From the NCBI RefSeq assembly GCF_949287625.1, contig NZ_CASEGO010000094.1, forward strand, positions 1 to 12,693: a stretch of DNA of 12,693 bases, written 5' to 3'. Made by a program: the position numbers and the translations under genes. This stretch comes from an uncultured Brachyspira sp. Its GTDB lineage: Bacteria; Spirochaetota; Brachyspiria; Brachyspirales; Brachyspiraceae. Of the stretch, positions 7,476 to 12,693 are shown one piece after another (within the stretch, counting starts at the first letter, position 1; each line of letters starts with the position of its first letter). Under the pieces are notes generated by a model, which saw nothing but the letters and a program-made list of their open reading frames with translations, was not told the origin of the DNA and searched no databases.

Positions 7476-8414
7476 TTAAAAGTTAATAAAAAAATTATTT
7501 TTATGCTTGTCATGGAGTATATATTGTATGTTTCTTGCAGTAATATTTTTTATTCTTTCAGCAATTGTAATATATCCTAGAGTAGAAATCAATCTCTGAT
7601 GATTATAAAAATGTGTATATTCTTTTAATTTTTGTTTTAAGATTTATACAGTTATCTTTTTATTTAATATTGAATAAAATTCTTTTTCATCTATCCAAGT
7701 ACTATTTCCATTACTCCGTTATATCTATGTACTGCTATATACTTCCGTTCTAATTTATTTTTCAAACAATATTCATCAAAAATATTTATTTTAGAACTAT
7801 TAAGACAGCAGTATGTATATTCTGTACAATTGTCTGTCTGAATGCAATGAATATGAAAAGTGAAATATTCAAGCATATATTTAATAAAATCAATAGTACT
7901 TTCCGGCGTTTTTGGCATATAAATATTTAAAACTTATTTTTTCTGCTATATCTGCAGCAGTAAACTTATAATAGTGTATTTATCCAAAAAAGCGTGTTTA
8001 ACATCTATTTGTACTTTTTCGCTGTGAAAGCATACAGAGTACTGGCCTTTTTGATATAAATAGTATGCTTTCCTCTATATTTTTTCTTATTTTGAATAAA
8101 TTATGATATTTTAATATTGTTTCAATAGCAGTAGTTACTATTATAATATTTTCTTTTTCTAAGAGTTTCTTGATTTTTAGTTTACCATATTTATATTTCT
8201 TAAAAACTTCGGTTCTTTATTAATAATCTTTAACCTTATTAGGACTATTTTTAGGCTTACTGCTCTTATTCTATATAGAACCTGTTTATTCTAATTTATT
8301 TTTCCAATGATAAGTTCGAATACTAGTATAAATTTGAGAGCCTGCACTTTTTTATTTTTAGCTTTATTAATCATTAATACTATCTTTTTTCTGATTTGTA
8401 TTATATTGTTTCAT
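7476..8414 (-). pseudogene. Degenerate IS481/IS3-like DDE transposase
   Basis: The full length of an integrase-type transposase can be read on the minus strand, but only by changing frame repeatedly. From the 5' end: a start MKQYNT at 8414; a helix-turn-helix-like piece with IYTSIRTYHWKNKLE (about 8340-8290); KSSKPKNSPNKVKDY (about 8260-8220); a piece with YGKLKIKKLLEKE (about 8200-8160); EKVQIDVKHAFLDKY with the first catalytic D (about 8020-7980); YYKFTAADIAEKISFKYLY (about 7975-7915); an open stretch 7918-7691 with IQTDNCTEY (second D) and RYNGVMEIV (third, E); and FYNHQRLISTLGY (about 7610-7570) to a stop at 7476-7478. At least five frameshifts and several in-frame stops make it non-functional. 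The rve core and the YN-QR---LGY signature support the family. No terminal inverted repeats were recognised, and which of the two IS families is unresolved. Confidence 0.85.
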
Positions 8415-8498
8415 AGGTATTCATTATAATTTAAATTAACAAAAACAAACTAAAAACGATATCTATGGCTCTTAAATATTTTAGTTTTGATTAAACTA

Positions 8499-8527
8499 TT
8501 GACTTTTAACAAACTTATTGCTATAAA
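8499..8527 (+). promoter_or_regulatory. Promoter of dsbD
   Basis: TTGACT (8499-8504) and TATAAA (8522-8527) are separated by exactly 17 bp. Transcription would begin near 8534, giving a leader of about 42 nt to the preferred ATG at 8576. The upstream in-frame ATG at 8552 would lie only about 18 nt from this start and has no ribosome binding site. Confidence 0.6.
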
Positions 8528-8563
8528 TGTTATATTACACAAACAAAATATATGATAGAAAAC

Positions 8564-8567
8564 GGAG
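8564..8567 (+). promoter_or_regulatory. Ribosome binding site that fixes the dsbD start
   Basis: GGAG lies 8 nt upstream of the ATG at 8576 and inside the longer reading frame that opens at 8552. Nothing resembling a Shine-Dalgarno sequence precedes 8552, so the 8576 start is preferred. Confidence 0.65.
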
Positions 8568-8575
8568 CAATAATA

Positions 8576-10324
8576 ATGAATAACAATCAATTTAAAGTAT
8601 TAAAGTACATCATAATTGTAATTTTTATTACTGCATATACTGCTTTGGCTCAAAATAATAATCTTATAAATTTAAATGCATTTGACAGCTTGAATAAAAA
8701 TGCAGAAATATCTTTTACATTAATTACAAATAATAATAATCAATTAGCAGTAAAGGCAAATATACCAAATAATTATTATGCATATTTAGAATCAATCATA
8801 GCAAATAAAATACTCTTTTTTGCAGACAACAAACAAATTAATACAATATATCCAGAAGGTGAAAAGTATCATGATGACATTATAATAAAAGGTGAGACTG
8901 AGTTTATTTTAGAAGGTATTAATATAAATAATATTAATTTTATAAAAGTATCTTATCAATTATGCTCAGCAAAAGATAATGTATGTTTGCAGCCTCAAAG
9001 TAAAGTAATATACGGAGAAGAAATTTATATATCAAACAATAATATAGCTGATGAAAAACCAGAGAATGCAAGCTCTATAGAAAATTATATAAAAGGAAGC
9101 AATAATATATTTATAACATTAATTTTAATATTTGCAGCAGGACTTGCATCTGTACTTCTTCCTTGTACTTATCCATTACTTTCAATAACTGTATCAATTT
9201 TAGGAACAACAACTGATGATAAAAACAATAAAAAATCGAGTGTATTAGCTTCGCTATTATTTGCATTAGGAGTAATAACAACATATACTCTTTTGGGTGC
9301 TGTAGTTTCTGTTGCTGGATTTGCTTTTCATAAAACTATTCTATTTGGAAGTATTGGATATAATCCTATTATTTTAACTATATTAGTATTACTATTTTTA
9401 TACTTTACTTTTTCTATGGCAGGTTTTTACGAGATTAAAGCTCCTAGCTTTTTACAGTCTGCAAAAACAAATGCATACTCTAAAAAAAATCAGTCAGTAT
9501 TTCATAAATATATAATGGGGCTTCTTGCTGGAATAGTTGCCACTCCTTGTGCTGCTCCTATAATAGCAGTAATATTGGAAATAGGTTTTCTTAATCCTGT
9601 ATTTGCTGCTCTTTATATGGCTGTTTATGCTTTGGGTTTTGCTTCTGTATTATTTGTTCTTGGTACATTCGCTTCAATACTTACCAAAATGCCTAAAGCA
9701 GGAACTTGGATGGTATATGTTAAATATATTTTCACTTTTCTAATGATGATAATAAGTTTCTATTATGCTAATATACTTTTTGGAGTTTTGGGCTTTAATA
9801 AAATAAGTTATATATTAGCATCTGTTACAATATTAGTATTTGCAGTATTAGTTTACATAATAAAAAATAAGTCTGCTATGTTGAGTGCATTAGAATTAAA
9901 AATATTCGTTTCTGTAGTCATTATATCAATAGCATTAGGAAGCACTTACGGGTTTATAAAGTCAAAAAGTGAAGTTTCAAATTATATATCATATAATGAA
10001 GCATTAGAGCTTTCAAAACAAAATAATAAACCAGTACTGATAGATTTCTCTGCTGTTTGGTGTGCGAATTGTTATGAGCTTAAAGAGAAAGTATTTGTAA
10101 ATGAAGAGCTAAAAAAGTTCATAAATGATAATCTGATTTTCACTGAGGTTGATGTTGATAAATACAAAAATATTTCTGATGGGTATAATGTTAAATGGCT
10201 TCCTTGGATAATACTAATTGACAGCGACAAGAAGATATTATACACAAAGAATTCATTTTCAAGTTTCGATGACAAAATGGCTTTGAGTATAAAAGAAGAT
10301 TTAGAAAAAGTAATTAATAAATAA
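8576..10324 (+). CDS. dsbD: Thiol:disulfide interchange protein DsbD (cytochrome c biogenesis-type transmembrane reductase)
   Basis: A 582-residue membrane protein that moves electrons from cytoplasmic thioredoxin to periplasmic thiol partners. After a signal-like hydrophobic N-terminus ending in ALAQ, the alpha domain carries LCSAKDNVCLQP (Cys 130 and 137). The eight-helix beta domain carries LPCTYP (Cys 197) and TPCAAP (Cys 325), and the C-terminal thioredoxin-like gamma domain carries WCANC (Cys 496 and 499). All six cysteines of the relay are present, and the length is close to E. coli DsbD (565). The start at 8576 is chosen because GGAG lies 8 nt upstream; the ATG at 8552 would add eight polar residues. 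It is monocistronic: a dead transposase lies upstream and a repeat-rich spacer downstream. In such bacteria it could serve oxidative-damage repair or disulfide isomerisation; the partner is not visible here. Confidence 0.95.
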   Translation: MNNNQFKVLKYIIIVIFITAYTALAQNNNLINLNAFDSLNKNAEISFTLITNNNNQLAVKANIPNNYYAYLESIIANKILFFADNKQINTIYPEGEKYHDDIIIKGETEFILEGININNINFIKVSYQLCSAKDNVCLQPQSKVIYGEEIYISNNNIADEKPENASSIENYIKGSNNIFITLILIFAAGLASVLLPCTYPLLSITVSILGTTTDDKNNKKSSVLASLLFALGVITTYTLLGAVVSVAGFAFHKTILFGSIGYNPIILTILVLLFLYFTFSMAGFYEIKAPSFLQSAKTNAYSKKNQSVFHKYIMGLLAGIVATPCAAPIIAVILEIGFLNPVFAALYMAVYALGFASVLFVLGTFASILTKMPKAGTWMVYVKYIFTFLMMIISFYYANILFGVLGFNKISYILASVTILVFAVLVYIIKNKSAMLSALELKIFVSVVIISIALGSTYGFIKSKSEVSNYISYNEALELSKQNNKPVLIDFSAVWCANCYELKEKVFVNEELKKFINDNLIFTEVDVDKYKNISDGYNVKWLPWIILIDSDKKILYTKNSFSSFDDKMALSIKEDLEKVINK

Positions 10325-10330
10325 ATTTGA

Positions 10331-10369
10331 TATATATATTAAAAACTATATATTGTCAAAAATAAATTT
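10331..10369 (-). repeat. Dispersed repeat, partial copy 3 (promoter-bearing family)
   Basis: 10345-10369 resembles 12488-12512 (shared ACTATA, TGTCAAAAA and TAA-ATTT blocks). On the minus strand TTGACA (10354-10359) and TATATA (10331-10336) are exactly 17 bp apart, as in the copy at 12474-12502. It reads back into the 3' end of dsbD. It is short and AT-rich, so homology to the other copies is probable but not certain. Confidence 0.45.
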
Positions 10370-10385
10370 ATATTTTCTTTTGATA

Positions 10386-10404
10386 TATGGGGCTTTGCCC
10401 CATA
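10386..10404. terminator. Strong GC hairpin downstream of dsbD
   Basis: TATGGGGC (10386-10393) and GCCCCATA (10397-10404) form a perfect 8-bp stem with a TTT loop, the most stable hairpin in the window. It lies 62 bp after the dsbD stop and may end transcription from either side. No T-tract follows directly, so it might instead be part of a dispersed repeat that runs on to about 10450. Confidence 0.45.
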
Positions 10405-10409
10405 CCCCA

Positions 10410-10432
10410 CTTCTTTTGTTGCCACAAAGAAG
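10410..10432. repeat. CTTCTTT-type hairpin
   Basis: CTTCTTTTGT (10410-10419) pairs with ACAAAGAAG (10424-10432) with a single bulged T around the loop TGCC. The stem resembles those at 12165-12186 and 12241-12254, so this spacer and the one right of the HEPN-like gene share an element type. Confidence 0.5.
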
Positions 10433-10686
10433 CAAAAAGGCTACATTTGGCTTTAATTTAATAAATTTATTACATGTAAGGCTATTTTAGTATGATTGAG
10501 TACTAATTTTGTACTTGCACTTTCGTGAAGCGTATCCGAGTTTATATAGGATATATGTTATAGTTGTAGGGCATTACGCACGGTACTGCAACCCATTACG
10601 TATATATCTCTGTAATCGACCCATAGTAACGCTTACCCTTACAGATAGTCAACTATACATACGACTTATTATCAAATACTTAACAA
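10433..10686. other. Intergenic spacer with no convincing gene
   Basis: From about 10500 this stretch is noticeably richer in G+C than its flanks. It holds the left member of a direct repeat (10488-10523) and a 7-bp inverted repeat TCTGTAA/TTACAGA (10609-10615 and 10639-10645). Short open frames here have no ribosome binding site or recognisable protein features. No tRNA cloverleaf was found. Confidence 0.5.
10488..10523 (+). repeat. Left direct repeat flanking the HEPN-like gene
   Basis: This 36-bp stretch aligns with 12633-12669 in the same orientation, beginning TAGTAnGATT and ending with the identical 12-mer TACTTGCACTTT. By eye about three quarters of the positions match. The two copies bracket the HEPN-like gene at a distance of about 2.1 kb. 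Confidence 0.5.
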
Positions 10687-11949
10687 TTAGAATGGAACAT
10701 CATCATAATACTCTTTTTCTTCTAAAATAATTTTATCATAGTATTTAAGAATATAATCTAATCTACATTTTAATTTATCTTTATTTTCATTACTTAATTT
10801 ATTACAATGAGCATATTTTGAAATCATATTATCTAAATTTTTTGAAGAAAAAATTATTAAACTATTGAAGTCATCTAAAAAAATTTGAGCCAATTGCATA
10901 GACTTTAATTTATAAAAATAAACCAAAATATTGTAAAAATCATTTTTTACATAGTAATATATAATTTCATCAATATTAAAATCACATTCTAAAAATTTAG
11001 CAATATTTATAATCATTATATTTAAAATTATATTATAAAAATCTTTAGGTATCTTAAATTCTTTTATATTTTTAACTATAAATTCTTCTAACTGAATATA
11101 ATTATCAAAATCTAAATAAAAAAAACATTCATTTAAAATACTAATTATAGTATAAAATTTTTTATCATGATTTTTACTATTTAATAGGCTCTTTATTAAA
11201 ACGTTTTCAGCTCTTAATTTAGCTTTTTCAGTAATATTAAAAATATTATCACCTAAAATATAAAGCCACATTATTATAATGTTTTCATTTTCATGAACTT
11301 CTAAAATTTTAGATATTTTTTCATAAAAGTTTTTAACATCAATATTATTTTTTACATACCAAGATAATACTAATTTATACCTTTTATAGTCAATTTGATA
11401 ATTCTGAACATAATCTATGCCATATACTATATAATCAGGTAAAATTTCTTTTGGGTATTTTGATAATATTATATTAACATATTTTTCCCTTAAATCAAAA
11501 TGTACATCTCTTAATTCATTAAAAAAATCCAATTTACTATATTCTGTTTCTGAAGATTTAATTTTTTTAGTAACAAAAGATATTATTATTAATATATCTA
11601 CAATATCTTCTTCATTGAAATAATGACCATGAAATTGTGGATTTCTTATATATCTATGTATTCCATAAGCAAAACTTGCAATTCCTCTTTGCTGACTAGA
11701 ACCCGTTTCTGTATTCAAATCAGCTATTATTAATTTTGGTTTTTTATCTTTATTTAAATTTAGAGTTTTAGATATTAAATCATCACCATCAATATTATAT
11801 TCTTCAGATTTCATTCTTAATAAATCTCTAAAATAATCTACAGATTTAGTTACTACAATATTATAATGTCCTTTTGAATAATCATCTTCAATTATTTTAA
11901 ATAAATCATAATCAATAATTTGTTCAAGAATCGTTATATCAATCATCAT
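10687..11949 (-). CDS. Hypoth_Ymh (TIGR02391)-like HEPN-type protein with unknown C-terminal domain
   Basis: A 420-residue soluble protein with no signal peptide or membrane segment. The N-terminal 130 residues resemble the Hypoth_Ymh/TIGR02391 family: a helical stretch with HYNIVVTKSVDYFRDLL (28-44), LISKTLNLN (58-66) and a conserved end FAYGIHRYIRNPQFHGH (93-109). The R102-NPQF-H107 portion fits the R-x4-6-H motif of HEPN ribonucleases. Residues about 140-420 are Ile/Asn/Lys/Tyr-rich, predicted mostly helical, and I do not recognise them. Two ATGs are tandem at 11949 and 11946; AGAGGG at 11954-11959 is 4 nt from the first and 7 from the second, so 11946 may be the true start. It has its own promoter, stands alone among repeats, and appears more AT-rich than the core genes, suggesting transfer. 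HEPN proteins often act in phage defence or toxin-antitoxin systems; that role here is inference. Confidence 0.72.
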   Translation of the reverse strand: MMIDITILEQIIDYDLFKIIEDDYSKGHYNIVVTKSVDYFRDLLRMKSEEYNIDGDDLISKTLNLNKDKKPKLIIADLNTETGSSQQRGIASFAYGIHRYIRNPQFHGHYFNEEDIVDILIIISFVTKKIKSSETEYSKLDFFNELRDVHFDLREKYVNIILSKYPKEILPDYIVYGIDYVQNYQIDYKRYKLVLSWYVKNNIDVKNFYEKISKILEVHENENIIIMWLYILGDNIFNITEKAKLRAENVLIKSLLNSKNHDKKFYTIISILNECFFYLDFDNYIQLEEFIVKNIKEFKIPKDFYNIILNIMIINIAKFLECDFNIDEIIYYYVKNDFYNILVYFYKLKSMQLAQIFLDDFNSLIIFSSKNLDNMISKYAHCNKLSNENKDKLKCRLDYILKYYDKIILEEKEYYDDVPF

Positions 11950-11953
11950 TATT

Positions 11954-11959
11954 CCCTCT
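11954..11959 (-). promoter_or_regulatory. Ribosome binding site of the HEPN-like gene
   Basis: AGAGGG on the minus strand is 4 nt from the ATG at 11949 and 7 nt from the ATG at 11946. Usual spacing favours the second, which would shorten the protein by one Met. A similar sequence follows the duplicate promoter at 12279-12306, but no gene follows there. Confidence 0.6.
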
Positions 11960-11987
11960 CAATCAATTTAATATGATTATAATTCCA

Positions 11988-12015
11988 ATTATAAATTTAC
12001 ATAAAAAATTATCAA
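11988..12015 (-). promoter_or_regulatory. Promoter of the HEPN-like gene
   Basis: TTGATA (12010-12015) and a perfect TATAAT (11988-11993) are 16 bp apart on the minus strand. The transcript would start near 11981, giving a leader of about 32 nt. The sequence is repeated with the same boxes and spacing at 12279-12306. Confidence 0.65.
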
Positions 12016-12044
12016 CCTACTATATACTCTTAAATTCTAAACAA

Positions 12045-12057
12045 GGGCTAACAGCCC
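12045..12057. repeat. Short GC hairpin
   Basis: GGGCT (12045-12049) pairs with AGCCC (12053-12057) around the loop AAC, just upstream of the HEPN-like gene's promoter. It is small but stands out in the AT-rich surroundings; a terminator for minus-strand transcripts arriving from the right is possible but not shown. Confidence 0.35.
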
Positions 12058-12085
12058 GCGTCATAAACTTAATAAAAATTTTTTG

Positions 12086-12106
12086 GTTCTTTTTTCAAAA
12101 AAGAAC
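12086..12106. repeat. T6/A6 hairpin 1
   Basis: GTTCTTTTTT (12086-12095) and AAAAAAGAAC (12097-12106) are perfect 10-bp reverse complements with a 1-nt centre. It is the first of three hairpins with the same T6/A6 stem and a different four-base foot. Confidence 0.65.
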
Positions 12107-12130
12107 ATGAATAGGATATAATATTTATTG

Positions 12131-12144
12131 ATAAGATATCTTAT
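12131..12144. repeat. Perfect 14-bp palindrome
   Basis: ATAAGATATCTTAT reads identically on both strands and lies between hairpins 1 and 2. It might be a binding site for a dimeric protein; nothing else supports a role. Confidence 0.35.
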
Positions 12145-12164
12145 AATGTTGTAAATGTTTTTTG

Positions 12165-12186
12165 CTTCTTTTTTACAAAAAAGAAG
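12165..12186. repeat. T6/A6 hairpin 2
   Basis: CTTCTTTTTT (12165-12174) and AAAAAAGAAG (12177-12186) form a perfect 10-bp stem with an AC loop. On the plus strand six T follow after TAGG, so it could be a rightward terminator. Confidence 0.65.
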
Positions 12187-12197
12187 TAGGTTTTTTG

Positions 12198-12225
12198 GTA
12201 CTTTTTTGGCTAAACAAAAAAGTAC
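12198..12225. repeat. T6/A6 hairpin 3
   Basis: GTACTTTTTTG (12198-12208) and CAAAAAAGTAC (12215-12225) form a perfect 11-bp stem with the loop GCTAAA. A smaller relative, TTCTTT/AAAGAA with a CC loop, follows at 12241-12254. Confidence 0.65.
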
Positions 12226-12278
12226 ACAAAAATGTTTACTTTCTTTCCAAAGAACTACCTATCAATCATATTAATATC

Positions 12279-12306
12279 ATTATAAATTTATATATAAAAT
12301 TATCAA
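12279..12306 (-). promoter_or_regulatory. Duplicate of the HEPN-like gene promoter
   Basis: TTGATA (12301-12306) and TATAAT (12279-12284) are 16 bp apart on the minus strand, as at 11988-12015, and similarity continues past the -10 box to a GATTGATAGG that mirrors the first copy's ribosome binding site. No reading frame of note follows; the sequence runs into hairpin 3. It is probably a remnant of a duplicated or deleted unit. Confidence 0.6.
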
Positions 12307-12386
12307 CCCACTATATATACCCTAATTGGCAAACAACTACTAATAAAAAACGTTATAAATTTAATATGAGTTAGTCAAACTAGATG

Positions 12387-12422
12387 TGCATCGACAAAGT
12401 TCCGCTATGATGTCGTAATGCA
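12387..12422. repeat. Imperfect inverted repeat
   Basis: TGCATCGACA (12387-12396) pairs with TGTCGTAATGCA (12411-12422), with two extra bases in the right arm. It sits in a GC-richer patch near the right-hand repeats. Confidence 0.45.
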
Positions 12423-12467
12423 TGAGATAGGCAAAATAACAACATAAAAATTGACAATTTAAAAATA

Positions 12468-12552
12468 TATTAGTATATACCTAAACAACTATAGTTTGTC
12501 AAAAACTAATTTTTTTAATTTAAAATATTTGCAGTGATTCACAGTCGTGCCC
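12468..12552 (-). repeat. Dispersed repeat, copy 2 (promoter-bearing family)
   Basis: The reverse complement aligns with 4987-5058. On the minus strand it contains TTGACA (12497-12502) and TATATA (12474-12479) exactly 17 bp apart, directed toward the HEPN-like gene. This is the longest and best promoter match of the three copies. Confidence 0.6.
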
Positions 12553-12632
12553 GCTCTGCGTGCCGACGAAGTCCAGCGAAATGCGGCATTTTATGCTAAA
12601 TTTAGCAATTTATCCCACATATAAAACATAAT

Positions 12633-12669
12633 TAGTACGATTTAATAATAATTTCAATACTTGCACTTT
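12633..12669 (+). repeat. Right direct repeat flanking the HEPN-like gene
   Basis: The partner of 10488-10523, same orientation, ending in the identical 12-mer TACTTGCACTTT. It runs straight into the GC-rich repeat at the window's edge. Confidence 0.5.
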
Positions 12670-12693
12670 TTGCAACTTTTTGCGGCGGGAAAA
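12661..12693 (+). repeat. Edge of a GC-rich repeat with tandem ACTTTTTGC units
   Basis: ACTTTTTGC occurs twice in tandem, at 12665-12673 and 12675-12683, and is followed by GGCGGG. I associate this motif with repeats scattered through Brachyspira genomes, from memory only. It continues beyond the window, so its extent cannot be judged. Confidence 0.45.

Noticed and set aside
7691..7918. Minus-strand 75-codon frame as an independent small protein
   Set aside because: It contains only the middle of a transposase core (second D and final E); adjoining parts are found in other frames, so it is a fragment of the pseudogene.
7430..8560. Terminal inverted repeats and target duplication of the dead insertion sequence
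   Set aside because: No matching ends were found by eye on the two sides of the pseudogene; decay or a boundary further out may hide them.
10530..10680. tRNA or small structured RNA in the GC-richer spacer
   Set aside because: Only one 7-bp stem with a 23-nt loop was found; no cloverleaf, T-loop or anticodon arm could be drawn.
10509..10730. Plus-strand open frame of 73 codons between dsbD and the HEPN-like gene
   Set aside because: No ribosome binding site, no recognisable protein pattern, it begins inside a repeat and overlaps the 3' end of the HEPN-like gene on the other strand.
12086..12225. CRISPR array suggested by regularly spaced similar units
   Set aside because: The units are palindromic hairpins of unequal spacing with differing ends, there are only three, and no cas gene is present.
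12162..12374. Plus-strand open frame of 70 codons
   Set aside because: It runs through two hairpins and the duplicate promoter; composition follows the repeats and no start signal is present.

Overview
The window looks like chromosomal DNA from a spirochaete, most probably Brachyspira. This is inferred from the very low GC content, AT-rich codon use, a spirochaete-style elongasome operon (PBP2, then a long RodA), and GC-richer dispersed repeats of a kind I associate with Brachyspira. No rRNA or tRNA was found, so the genus rests on these indirect signs.

Layout. (1) 1-230 is an AT-rich spacer with a minus-strand promoter and a LacI/CcpA-type palindrome aimed at a gene beyond the left edge. 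(2) 231-4720 is a minus-strand operon: mrdA (PBP2), rodA (SEDS glycosyltransferase), and a receiver-PP2C phosphatase response regulator. Overlap or tight spacing links the genes, and a good sigma-70-type promoter lies just upstream of mrdA. It builds the lateral cell wall and carries a signalling gene at its end. (3) 4721-5120 is intergenic, with that promoter, two hairpins and one copy of a dispersed repeat. (4) 5121-7408 is a second minus-strand unit, sanA then gltS, with its own TTGACA promoter. (5) 7476-8414 is a decayed DDE transposase (IS481/IS3-like integrase) broken by several frameshifts and stops. (6) 8499-10324 is a plus-strand dsbD with promoter and RBS; all six redox cysteines are present.

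(7) 10325-12693 is an accessory, repeat-rich island. Its single clear gene is a minus-strand protein of about 420 residues. It has an N-terminal Hypoth_Ymh/TIGR02391-like domain with an R-x4-H HEPN-like motif and a long helical C-terminal part I do not recognise. Around it are hairpins with T6/A6 stems, a near-copy of its own promoter about 290 bp upstream, direct repeats on both sides, and a GC-rich repeat at the right edge.

The most interesting signals are in this island. A dispersed repeat family has three copies in the window, and every copy keeps a TTGACA-like box, a 17-bp spacer and a TATATA-like box, so it could act as a movable promoter. The orphan HEPN-like gene has a duplicated promoter and may be a stand-alone defence gene. 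Everything outside the island, apart from the dead transposase, is ordinary core metabolism and envelope biology.
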